Positions 46,346 to 55,919 of a stretch of 64,000 bases of DNA are shown piece after piece. This DNA is from Theropithecus gelada (taxonomy: Eukaryota; Chordata; Mammalia; Primates; Cercopithecidae). The notes under the pieces are model-generated. The model was given only the letters and a program-made list of their open reading frames with translations. It searched no databases and was not told where the DNA came from. The stretch is from assembly GCF_003255815.1 (NCBI RefSeq), contig NC_037680.1:21664843-21728842 (forward strand), written 5' to 3'. The number at the start of each line of letters is the position of its first letter. Position 1 is the stretch's first letter. The position numbers were made by a program, and so were the translations under genes.

Positions 46346-46379
46346 CGTACTTTAGTGTATGTACCTTTCTCACCCTTGA

Positions 46380-46516
46380 ATTATGATCATTTATGTGGCT
46401 GTAACCAGCCCATTTTCAAGCTCCCTAAAGTCAAGATTTATATTTGATTTCTTTATATTTTCCAACTTTCCCACCCTCATGCAAATGCCTAACTCAGGGA
46501 CTTCATATAGTAGGTG
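46380..46516 (+). mobile_element. L2 LINE 3' end, left part
   Basis: CAAGCTCCCTAAAGTCAAG, then AATGCCTAACTCAGGGAC and TCATATAGTAGGTG match the L2 3' end up to the point where an LTR is inserted. Confidence 0.7.
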
Positions 46517-47217
46517 TGGAACTGCCCAGTGGGTTCTTTTGCTCGCTGCCCAGATACAGTGGATTTATCAAGATACAAGAATTGCAATAGAGAAAGACTT
46601 TAATTCATATAGAGCTGGGTGAATGGGAGAACAGAGGAGATGTATTACTCAAACCTGTTTCTCCAGAAATTCAGAGAGGGTCTTTTAAGAATAATTTGGC
46701 GGGTAGCAGGGCTGGGGAGTGAGGAGTGCTGATTGGTGAGGTCAGAGATTAAATCACAGGGGACTGAAATGGGTTCTTTTTGCTGTGTTCTTGATCCAGA
46801 TTATCAGTCTGGGTGGAGCCAACTGATCCACCAGAATGCAACGTCTAAAAAATATCTCAAGCACAAATCTTAGGTTTTACAATGGTGATGTTATCTCTGG
46901 TCGCATTATGGGAAGTTTAGAATCTTGTGGCCTCTGGCTGCATGACTCCTAAACCATAATTTCTAATCTTGTAACTAATTTGTTAGTCCTACAAAGGCAA
47001 TCTGGTCCTCAGGCAAGAAGGGGATTTGTTTCACGAAGGGGCTATTATTATCTTTGTTTCAAAGTTGAACTATAAGTTCCTCCAGAAGTTAGTTTGGCCT
47101 AGACCCAGAGATAACAAAGGCAGCCTGTAGGTTAGAAGTAAGATGGAGTCAGTTAGGTTAGATATCTTTTGCTGTCATAATCTTCTCATTGTTATAATTT
47201 TTCCAAAAGTGGTTTCA
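46517..47217 (-). mobile_element. solo ERV1-like LTR, antisense
   Basis: On its own strand it starts TGAAACCACTTTTGG and ends CAGTTCCA. It carries TCTAACCTAACTGACTCCAT, AAGATTTGTGCTTGAGATA, CACCAATCAGCACTCCTCAC (a CCAAT-type box), CCAAATTATTCTTAAAAG (a TATA-like region) and ATTAAAGTCTTTCTCTATTG (the polyadenylation region). Near-identical 4-bp flanks are present (GGTG on the left, GTTG on the right), and the L2 sequence resumes directly after it. There is no internal region. This layout is typical of class I ERV LTRs, but I cannot name the family. Confidence 0.8.
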
Positions 47218-47258
47218 GTTGTCTAATAAATATTTGTTGAATGAATAAATAAATTAAC
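47218..47258 (+). mobile_element. L2 LINE 3' end, right part
   Basis: GTCTAATAAATATTTGTTG, then AATGAATAAATAAATT is the terminal L2 sequence, completing the copy broken at 46516. Confidence 0.78.
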
Positions 47259-47444
47259 ATTTTTTAAAGAAAAGACAATATTTATTAAAATCTTGTTGAT
47301 ATTTGTTCCTGTTAAGTCCTTCTGTACTTAACCTGCATACGAGGTCAGATTGCAATACATGTATGCATTGTAATTTATGCTTACCAGTATACAAGAGTAA
47401 TCATTGGTCTTACAGGAATATATTTGCGTGATTTTATTTTAATT
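47259..47444. other. AT-rich spacer
   Basis: No recognised feature. Confidence 0.5.
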
Positions 47445-47590
47445 GTTGGTTTACTTCTCTGTTTCCCTTATGATAATGAAGCTCCTTGCAGGCAAGGCGT
47501 ATCTTATTTTTCACTTTGAAAGCTCAGTGTCTAGCACAGTGCCTTAGATGTATGAGTCACTCAAAAATTGGTTGCTTATAAATAAAATGA
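47445..47590 (+). mobile_element. L2 LINE 3' end
   Basis: TAATGAAGCTCCTTGCAGGC, AAGGCGTATCTTATTTTTC, then GTGTCTAGCACAGTGCCTTA match the L2 3' end in order. Confidence 0.82.
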
Positions 47591-47959
47591 TAAAATAGAA
47601 TGATTTTGGGATTAAAAAACTTATCACACACAAAGAAGACAGGAACTTTTCTTGTACGATGGTGTCCACTAAAAAAAAATAAGCTATATTTTATAGGTTA
47701 CAAAATATATCCACACAGAAGATTTTACTTGTCTTTATGATATACCATTAAAGTACAAAGCACAGAAATTGTTCACCATTTCTGTTACTTGTCATTGCTC
47801 CACATTTATGCTAATGTCATCCAGTTCTTTTTCTGATTTTGAACATTAACTTTAGATTGACTTTTGGCCGCACAAGACATGCATACACATGGATGAATCC
47901 ATAATTAATTGAACATTTGGATGGCTTTACTATACTGTTAAAATTATAATAGAAACAAT

Positions 47960-48185
47960 AGTTAACATTTGTTGACTATATACTACATATTGTGACAAAT
48001 GTTAAATATTAATTGTCACATTTATCTTAACAACCACGTGAAGGAGGTTTTATAAGTGCATTTTCCCATAAGGAAATGGAAGCATAGAAAAATCAAGTTA
48101 TTTACAGAAAGTGACACATTCAGCAACCAGAGCCAGGATTTGAACCCAAGTGAACTGACATCATCATTCTCTTAAAGACTATAAT
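47960..48185 (-). mobile_element. MIR SINE, antisense
   Basis: GTTGACTATATACTACATAT, then TTTATCTTAACAACCACG, CCCATAAGGAAATGGAAGC, CAACCAGAGCCAGGATTTG and AACCCAAGTGAACTGAC follow antisense MIR from its 3' end to its tRNA-derived box. Confidence 0.88.
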
Positions 48186-48545
48186 ATAATGTCACCCTCT
48201 CCACAAAGATAATCATAAAATATCATTAAAAAGACAATACTAGAATAGACCTTCTAAATCTGACACTGTTTAACCTTCTAACAGTTTGTAACTTCACATA
48301 TGTACCATACAGATGAAGAAACAACATGTAGCAGGAGGCTGTATTGCCTTTAATAGCTTGTTTCACATGATGGTGTGGAATTAAATAACTGTAATAATTC
48401 GAATTCCACTGACATATATTGCCACTGCTCTTGTAATAGTCTATCAACACACAGAGTCCTCTCTTAATTCACCAGTAGTTTCTGGGAACCCCAGGGGATA
48501 TAAAAAATGCTCACAAACATGTCTCTTTCCATCAGTTGTGGTGAA

Positions 48546-48548
<3 letters not shown>

Positions 48549-48588
<40 letters not shown>
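48549..48588. repeat. (GT)n dinucleotide repeat
   Basis: About 20 uninterrupted GT units next to the tail side of an antisense Alu. Confidence 0.97.
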
Positions 48589-48589
<1 letters not shown>

Positions 48590-48590
<1 letters not shown>

Positions 48591-48869
48591 TTGAGACAAG
48601 GTCTCACTCTGTCACCTAGATCAGTAAAATCATTGATGCTCACTGCAACCTCAAACTCCTGGGCTCAGGTGATCCTCCTGCCTCAGTCTTCTGAGATGCA
48701 GGGATTACAGGTGTACACCACCATGACCAGCTGCTCTTTTAATGATTTGGTAGAAATAGGGGTCTCATTATATTGCCCGGGCTGGTCTCAAACTCCTGAG
48801 CTTAAATGGGTCTCCTGCCTTGGTCTCCCAAAGTGTTGGAGTTACAGGCATGAGCCATTACACCCACCC
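48590..48869 (-). mobile_element. AluJ-like SINE, antisense
   Basis: TTTGAGACAAGGTCTCACTC, CAAACTCCTGGGCTCAGGTG, ATCCTCCTGCCTCAGTC, GGGGTCTCATTATATTGCCC, CTCCCAAAGTGTTGGAGTTA. The GGGCTCA.GTGATCCTCC variant and high divergence indicate an old, J-type copy. Confidence 0.93.
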
Positions 48870-49000
48870 TGTGATCTTTGGGTAAAGGTGATTGCCCTCC
48901 ATAATGTAAGTAGGGCTCATGCAAACAATTGAAGACCTGAATAAAATAAAAAGGCCAGCCTTCCTAAACTGGACAAAATACTCCAGCAGATTGCTTTTAA

Positions 49001-49030
49001 TCTCTCTCTCTCTCTGGTTCTTTCAATCTC

Positions 49031-49065
<35 letters not shown>
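49001..49065. repeat. (TC)n and (CA)n repeats
   Basis: TCTCTCTCTCTCTCT at 49001-49015, then a second short TC run and 14 CA units at 49037-49065. This leads into the AT-rich minisatellite. Confidence 0.95.
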
Positions 49066-49067
<2 letters not shown>

Positions 49068-49075
49068 ATATAGAT

Positions 49076-49487
49076 AGATATAAATGTACGTCTATAATAT
49101 AGTAGATATACATATCTACTACATCTATTATATACATCTATAGTATAGCAGATATATAAATATCTACCATATATTTATAGTAGATTTAAAAATATCTACC
49201 ATGTATTTATAGTAGATTTAAAAATATCTACCATGTATTTATAAGTAGAATATAAATATCTACCATATATTTATAAGTAGAACATAAATATCTACCATAC
49301 ATCAATAGTAGATATATAAATACATACTATATAGATGAATCTATTTACAGATATATAAATATATAGTAGGTATTGTATCTATATATCCATATATTACCTT
49401 ATGTATCTCTATATATTATATATATGGATTTATAATATCCATAGATAAGTAATACCTATAGTAGATATGTAAATATCTACTATAGGT
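49076..49487. repeat. AT-rich minisatellite
   Basis: Degenerate tandem units of roughly 34-38 bases built on TAGTAGATTTAAAAATATCT and ACCATGTATTTATA, about ten copies with decay toward both ends. Units are partly self-complementary (AGATAT..ATATCT). The array closes with a perfect 15-bp-arm palindrome at 49454-49487. Confidence 0.88.
49454..49487. repeat. 34-bp palindrome at array end
   Basis: Arms 49454-49468 (ACCTATAGTAGATAT) and 49473-49487 (ATATCTACTATAGGT) are exact reverse complements around the 4-base spacer GTAA. Confidence 0.95.
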
Positions 49488-50336
49488 GCTGTTTCTCTGG
49501 AGAATGCTTAGAATGCTCATATCCCAGGCCCAGCTATCAATGACCTAACATGTCATGGCACCCAGGCTGCTTGGTGATTTGTGACAAAATGGAGGTGAAG
49601 GCCACTGATACTTATGCAGTGTTTTGTTAGAGAGTTCCTTAAGCAGGACTGTTTGTGGTCTTACGTTTTACAGAGATTTTTCTGTAGAGTATTTTTGCAG
49701 TTCTTTTTTCTCCACACAATCTATGGGAGTGGGCTGGAAGTCCCCACTATGGTGGAATCAGAATCATGACTCCCCTTCGACCATAATGACTCTGGCTTAA
49801 ATAGTCGGCTATCATGCACAGCTACTTCTTCCCTTGGGATGAATTATCTTCCTCTGTTAGTGTCAGTTTGGCCTGTTATGTGATTTATTCAAGACATGCT
49901 CCAGACAATTTTCAAGTTGCATTCTTTCCCAAGGGTCTCTTCAATTGCCATGGAAGGGAATTCTCTTAGGAATGTACCACCAGGACTCTAAGGATGCTCA
50001 CACATGCTTGAATACCAACAAAGGGAATGTTTCTGCAGTGTACCAGAGAAATATTTTGATAAGTGTAGTAATTCCCCTGGCATTCATACTCTGTGGAAAA
50101 TCAACTCTTCTGTACCTTTCTACATTTTTCCATTTTACCCAATAAGCACACAACACTAAAAGTCCCAGTAACTTCACATACGGATATAAGAGGGACTGTA
50201 ATTTTACTCAAATTTGTTTGTGTAAAAAGAGTCCCTACATGAGGAATTAGGACATATTCCACCCTTCTATGAGGCAATGCTTTGGGATAAATGTACTTTG
50301 TTTGATCTGACCAGTAAGTGCATATGGTGACAAATG
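49488..50336. other. noncoding sequence, nothing firmly recognised
   Basis: GTTTCTCTGGAGAATGCTTA near 49490 resembles the reversed start of a common old repeat ('tctccagagaaacag'), which often abuts TATA/GATA-type repeats. I cannot extend it. Confidence 0.45.
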
Positions 50337-50431
50337 TGTAATATCTGAATGGTCCAAAAAAAGCAGGCATATACAACCATTTTAATTATCATTTCAAAGA
50401 AGGTGAGACTGGGGAGAAAATGTGAGAATAG
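50337..50431 (-). repeat. 95-bp inverted copy of 40194-40289
   Basis: About 93% identical to the reverse complement of 40194-40289, with sharp ends and unrelated flanks. Confidence 0.9.
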
Positions 50432-52174
50432 AAAAATATACAATCTACAATACTAAGTTCTATTTAATTCTTTGAGACAGTGACCAAGGACAACTAATTA
50501 GGGTTTAATGTTTAACTGAATAAGGTCACAGCTGTATTTTTGGCTTTCCTCCTATTATTAAGTCTTCTATAAATGGTGGAATCTTGGGACCTGTTTTAGG
50601 ATTAGAGGAGAAAATGTACTTAATATTGCAGGGGATAAAAAGAAGATTCTCTAGGCATTAGGCAACTTCATTACTACCTACACATTACCTGTCTTAAAAC
50701 AATAACTGCTTAGTCAATGACTCAACCAAGCCAAATGTGCAAAGTGTGCAACAAACTTTAAATAAATCAAAAGTCTTGCCTTCCAGCCTCTGGCATTAAG
50801 AAAATAAGATATTAACATTGAGGATACAGAAAATACAAGGTGATGGAAAATTTACTATGGCTATGGACACTAAGCGGTTTCAATATGAGCCAACCTCGAT
50901 TATCTGTTTTACAAACAAAGACACCTCAATTATGTCCCCAGAGTCATATCTACTAGCCTGAAGGTTACCCTCTGGATGATTTCAGGAGGTAACAATGAGG
51001 CAGGTCTGCTTGTGAGTTAAGCTACGTTTCTGCCACATTAATATTGGATGTGTCAGTATGTAACTGACTTCATGGAGAGAGCACTTTCCTGTTACTGAAT
51101 AACCTGCTCATTCTTAAAATCCCAAAATATTACTGTTAGCATTCTTAAGCAAAAACTATTAACTACAGTATTTCTCTTCTATTTTTAAAGCTGTTTACTA
51201 TTTTATGTTTTAAAGCTTCTGAACATAAAAGTTACCCATTGAATTAAAACAAGTAAGTTTTCTTAATAACAATATAGTGATAATATACTAATTTTGAACT
51301 TCTTAGTAATAGTGTTCATTTTGAATCAGGAAACTTATTGTACATTGATAAAATTTTTTAAATGGCATTGGATATGGCCTACTTATAAAGTTTGTTTTAT
51401 ATTATAGAAACTATATATTTTCCCACTGTTTTAGTACTATCTTATTCTCTCTACCTGAGTTAAGGGTGTTTAAGTATATCCCTTGCCTGTTGAAAAATGC
51501 TAAAAAGCATTATTTTACTTTTCTGTATATATTCTCCAGTATTCCATGATTAAAACGGTATTCTCTTTCAAATATTTGGTCTTACTACACATAACTTACT
51601 ATTAATTAATTTTGCAAAAATACTAATCATTGGAAGGACTAGAAGTAAAAAAAAAAAAAAAATTATGATTACATTTCTACAAATAGAAAATAGTACCGAA
51701 AGTCTTCCCCAGGACTTCAGAACAAAACCACCATTCTTATCTAACGTTTTCTCTCATCACGTTCCTCTTGGTATTTATTTATGGCTCGTTAGAAATAATG
51801 CTATTATGATCTATGGCAGGCACTGTTTGTTGCTGAACCAACAGCCAGCCATCCTTTTCCAATTTTTCTTTGTTAATCTAACAACAGATTTACTCACACA
51901 TCAGGTGGCCACCTGCATTAGAAAGATGAGCTCCCCTTAGACCTAGCTAGAGGGTGAATCTTGATTACTGAGTGTCATGACAATTCCATTCCTCTCAACC
52001 TTGATCGATTTAGATGAGATTTTATTATGCAATTCTTGAAAAGTACAGGGTTGAGAAAATCATGTAGGGGCTTCTGGAATGGGTTTCATCCATCTTAAAA
52101 AGATCTACACCGTTTTTGTCCCTTTTAGCATTTAGGTGGTTGGGGATGGTAGCATGCTGAAGGCTATTCAGTTA
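50432..52174. other. noncoding sequence
   Basis: Contains an A run at 51647-51662. At about 51800-51990, ACAGCCAGCCATCCTTTTCC and CAGGTGGCCACCTGCATTAG may belong to an unresolved ancient repeat. No gene seen. Confidence 0.45.
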
Positions 52175-52554
52175 TTGCTACTGTTTGAATTCATGTGTTA
52201 GACATTTAATTCCCAATGCAACAGTGTCGAGAGATGAGACCATTAACAGGTAATTAGATAATGAGATGGTCTATCCTCATCAATGTATTAATGGTATTAT
52301 CATGGGAGTTGGTTACTTATTATGGGAGTAAATTCCTAATAAAAGGGTGAGTTCAGATCTCTTCCTATTTGCTCCTGCACTCTCTTGCCCTTCTGCCTTT
52401 CAGCATGGAATAATCAGCATGAAGGCCCTCACCAGATGAAAAAACTTGACACTGGGTTTCCCAGGCTCCAAAACTGTGAAAAATACATTTCTTTCCTTTA
52501 TAAATTACCCAGTCTATTGTAGTCTGTTATAGCAACACGAAATGGACTAAGACA
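52175..52554 (+). mobile_element. MaLR-type LTR (MLT1/MST-like)
   Basis: TTCATGTGTTAGACATTTAA, TCCCAATGCAACAGTGTC, ATCATGGGAGTTGGTTAC, TTCCTAATAAAAGGGTGAG, CTCTTGCCCTTCTGCC, CCCTCACCAGATG and the end GAAATGGACTAAGACA are in ERVL-MaLR LTR order. No internal region follows. Flanking duplications are not clear. Confidence 0.82.
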
Positions 52555-53684
52555 TTTATGTTAACATCAAAAGGGGTCAGATCTGAGGACATTAGCTGAC
52601 AGGGTGAGGATACATGCACAGGAAAATTTTTTTTAAATGAATGTTTGAGGATTTTATTATCTCACCAATCCAACAAATTCTGGAACCTCCTGCCCAGTAC
52701 TCTTGTTACGTGAAGGTTTATGTCCTTACTGTTTAAGCAATTTTGAGTTGGGTGTGGTGCTACCTGTAGCTGAAAAGGTTCTAATTAATATTTTCCTGCA
52801 TTGAAAAACCATGTGTATTTTTTACCTGTTTTCACTTTAAAGCCAAGGTCATGGAATTTTAAGAAGAAATGTTGAATCCTTGCCCTCAGAGAGACCATAC
52901 TTTCTTCCAAATAACTGTTGTTGAGATTGCTAAAGAGCACATTCTGAAAGAATATGGACGTCCTTAGGTAATAAATTCGAAATCAGGAATTCCCATCAAA
53001 CTTTGTTAACTATACAGCTATTTTAAAATGTTGGAGAGTGACTACTGTTGAATTAATTAGACTAAATTTGCACAACTGTATAGAAGGTGTAGAATTATCT
53101 TTATATATACATAGTATTATACATTTTTTGTCTTACAAACACTATAGACTAATCTATAATCTGTGTCAATATTTTGCAAGTGGTGTGATTTCAAATCTAG
53201 AAGCCTCACTAATCTTTCAGAGAGCAACTCGGAAACTACAAACTTTCTTGTTAGAACAGATGGGTTTTTAAAATTGATGTTGTAGTTCATAATTCCACCT
53301 CTGTTGAATCATTTTAACAAGAAAGTGTTTCAAGTGTTCCACCAGTTGGCTGGTCAAATTAACATCAGGCACCAGTTAAGATATACATCACAAGCATAAA
53401 TCTATCTAGCTACCCATGAGCAAGTAAAACTGTATCTGCAAAAGAGTCTTTCTAGGAGAGAAGGTCACAAATACATCTTAGTAACACGAAAATGAAGGTT
53501 TCATATTGGCTTCGATTTCCGGCTAGTGATAATTATCATATGACACAGGTCTATCTTAAATCTAGTCATCTGAATATTTGAAACAAATAACAAAAGAACC
53601 AAAGCAATTAAATTCTTGAATTTTAGTGTTCAAAATGTCCTGAAGGAAAATGTACTATCTCAATATTAGATTTTAACTAAGTTA
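52555..53684. other. AT-rich noncoding sequence
   Basis: Nothing recognised. Confidence 0.55.
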
Positions 53685-53695
53685 AATAAGTGGAT
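53685..53695 (+). repeat. left target-site duplication of Alu
   Basis: AATAAGTGGAT recurs exactly at 54001-54011. Confidence 0.9.
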
Positions 53696-54000
53696 TGGCT
53701 GAGTGCCGTGGCTCATGCCTGTAATCCCAGCACTTTGGGAGGCAGAGGAGGGCAGATCACAAGGTCAGGAGTTCAAGACCAGCCTGGCCAATATCATGAC
53801 ACCCCATCTCTACTAAAAATACAAAAAAATTAGCCAGGCATGCTGGCATGCGCCTGTAGTCCCAGCTACTTGGGAGGCTGAGGCAGAAGAATCAGTTAAC
53901 CCAAGAGACAGAGGATTCAGTGAGCTGAGATCATGCCACTGCACTCCAGTCTGTGCAACAAAGCAAGACTCCATCTAAAAATAATCATAATCATAATCAT
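53696..54000 (+). mobile_element. AluS-like SINE
   Basis: It starts at TGGCTGAGTGCCGTGGCTCA and carries CCTGTAATCCCAGCACTTTG, GAGTTCAAGACCAGCCTGG, CTCTACTAAAAATAC and GCACTCCAGTCTGTGC. The tail has evolved into AATCAT repeats (53975-54000). An exact 11-bp duplication flanks it. Confidence 0.95.
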
Positions 54001-54168
54001 AATAAGTGGATCGATGCCATTTTCTAGTCATATATTTGTTGTTCGTTGGTTTAATAGTGTACAAACATATTTAGAACATTATATGTATTATGCCTCATCA
54101 GCAGCCAAAAAGTTTTGTATCCAAATGATTCCAGTAAAGAACAATGTAGTTTATTCATTTAATTCCAG

Positions 54169-54178
54169 TGTAGCTCAT
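54169..54178 (+). repeat. left target-site duplication of L1
   Basis: TGTAGCTCAT, repeated at 55910-55919. A looser match extends a few bases on each side. Confidence 0.8.
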
Positions 54179-55909
54179 ATCTTTTTTGTCATTTTATTTT
54201 TAGTTGACATGTAATAATTGTACATATTTATGGGATACAGAGTGATATTTTGATACATGTAGACAATGTATAGTGATCAAATCAGAGTAATTAGCATGTC
54301 TACCACCTCAAACATGTATTCTTTCCATTGGCTTTTCAAAAACATACAGAAAATTATTGTTAACCATATTTACCCTATGGTACTATAGAAAACTAGAACT
54401 CATTTCTCCCATGTAGCTGTCATTTTGTATCCTCCTCTCCACTATCCTTCTAATCTTCTAATAATCATAATTCTACTCTCTACTTCTACAGCTCCCACAT
54501 GAGTGAGAATATACAGTGTCTATCTTTCTGTGCCTATCCTACTTCATTTAACATAATGTCCTCCAGGCTCATCTATGGGCTGACAATAACAGGATTATAT
54601 TCATTTTTATGGCTGAATATTACTCCATTGTATATATACCATATTTCTTTATTAATTATCTGATGGACATTTAGGTTGATTCCATACCTTGGCTATTGTT
54701 AATAACGCTGCAATAAATATGAGGGTGCAGCTTTCTCTTTTACATACTGATTTTTTTTAGCTGAGCATGGTGGTATGCATCTGTAGTCCTAACAACATGG
54801 GAGGCTGAGGTGGGAGGATCGCTTGATTCCAAGAGTTCAAGGCTGAAGTGAGCTGTGACGGCAGTGAGCTATGATGCATTCCAGCCTGGGCAAAAGAGCA
54901 AGACCTTGTTTGTAAGCAAACAAATGAACAAAAATAATATACTGATTTCCTTTCCTTTAGATAAATACCCAGTAGTGGGATTGCTGTACCATATGGTGGT
55001 TGTAGTTTTATGGGAAACCCCATATTGTTTTCCACAGTGAATATAAAAACTTACATGTCCACCAACAATGTATGAGTTCCCTTTTCCCCATATTCTTGAC
55101 AGCATTTATTTGTCTATTCAATAACAGCCATTCTAACTGAGTAAGATATCTCATTTTTGTTTTGATTTACATTTCTCTGAAAATGAGTGATGTTGAGAAT
55201 ATTTTATATGTTTGACTGTTTGTATGTCTTCTTTGGAGAAACGTCTATTTAGAATCTTCCCATATTTAATCAGTTTCTTTGTGGGTTTTTTTTTTGTTTG
55301 TTTGTTGGTTTTTGTGCTGTTGTTTGAGTTCCTTGCAAACTTTGGATATTAGTCTCTTGTCAGATGAATAGTTTGCAATTTTTTTTCCACTCTACAGGTT
55401 GCTTTTTCATTCTGTTGATTGTTTCCTTTACTATGCAGAAGCTTTTCAGTTTGATATAGTCCCTTTTGTGTATTTTTGTTTTGTTGCTTGTGCGTTTGAG
55501 GTGTTACCAATAAAATCTTTGCTAGACCAGTGTTCTGAAGCATTTCCCCTGTTTTTCTTTAGTTATTTTATAGTTTTGGGTCTTATGTTTAATTCTTTAA
55601 TCCACTTTGAGTTGATTTTTGTATATATCATGAGAGATAGGGATATACTTTCATTCTTCTACATATGAGTATCTAGTTTTTCCAGCAGTGCTTCAGGATT
55701 TTCCTTTCCTCAACTGTGTTCTTGATGTCTTTGGAGAAAATCAGTTGGATATAAATACTTGGGTCCCTGGTGGTTCCCTGCTGAAGTCTTGCATTTTCCT
55801 TTAGACTTTCTATTCAACATGTGGTCATCTACTCACTGTTTTTGTCTTTCTTTGTGGAAGGGGTGAGTGCTGGACACCTCTAGTCAGCCGTCTTGCTGAC
55901 GTCTCCCAC
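54179..55909 (-). mobile_element. L1 (L1PB/L1MA-like), antisense, both ends but no middle
   Basis: The left side is the reversed 3' UTR (TGTACATATTTATGGGATAC, GTGATATTTTGATACATG), then reversed late ORF2 (GGACATTTAGGTTGATTCC, CAGTAGTGGGATTGCTG, GTTTTCCACAGTG, CTTGTCAGATGAATAGTTTG), up to about 55770. The right side, 55771-55909, is not ORF2. Its end (AGTCAGCCGTCTTGCTGACG then TCTCCC) is the reversed extreme 5' leader of an L1. The duplication TGTAGCTCAT flanks the whole. So 1.73 kb carries both L1 termini, with ORF1 and most of ORF2 absent. An Alu monomer is inserted at 54754-54938. Confidence 0.85.
54754..54938 (+). mobile_element. free right Alu monomer (FRAM-like)
   Basis: AGCTGAGCATGGTGGTATGC, CTGTAGTCCTAACAACATGG, GAGGTGGGAGGATCGCTTGA and ATTCCAGCCTGGGCAAAAG cover only the right Alu arm. 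ATACTGATTT flanks it (54744-54753 and 54939-54948), so it inserted as a monomer and is not a truncated remnant of something larger. It lies inside the antisense L1. Confidence 0.88.
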
Positions 55910-55919
55910 TGTAGCTCAT
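55910..55919 (+). repeat. right target-site duplication of L1
   Basis: Exact second copy of TGTAGCTCAT, next to the L1 5' end. Confidence 0.8.

Noticed and set aside
17640..48185. tRNA genes at the tRNA-like boxes of the MIR copies
   Set aside because: The boxes are diverged MIR heads without a cloverleaf or terminator. No true tRNA was seen.
48507..48932. 141-codon frame with a Cys-Val repeat
   Set aside because: It reads through a GT microsatellite and an antisense AluJ.
49037..49487. CRISPR-like repeat-spacer pattern
   Set aside because: Units are contiguous and degenerate with no unique spacers, in primate DNA. It is a minisatellite.
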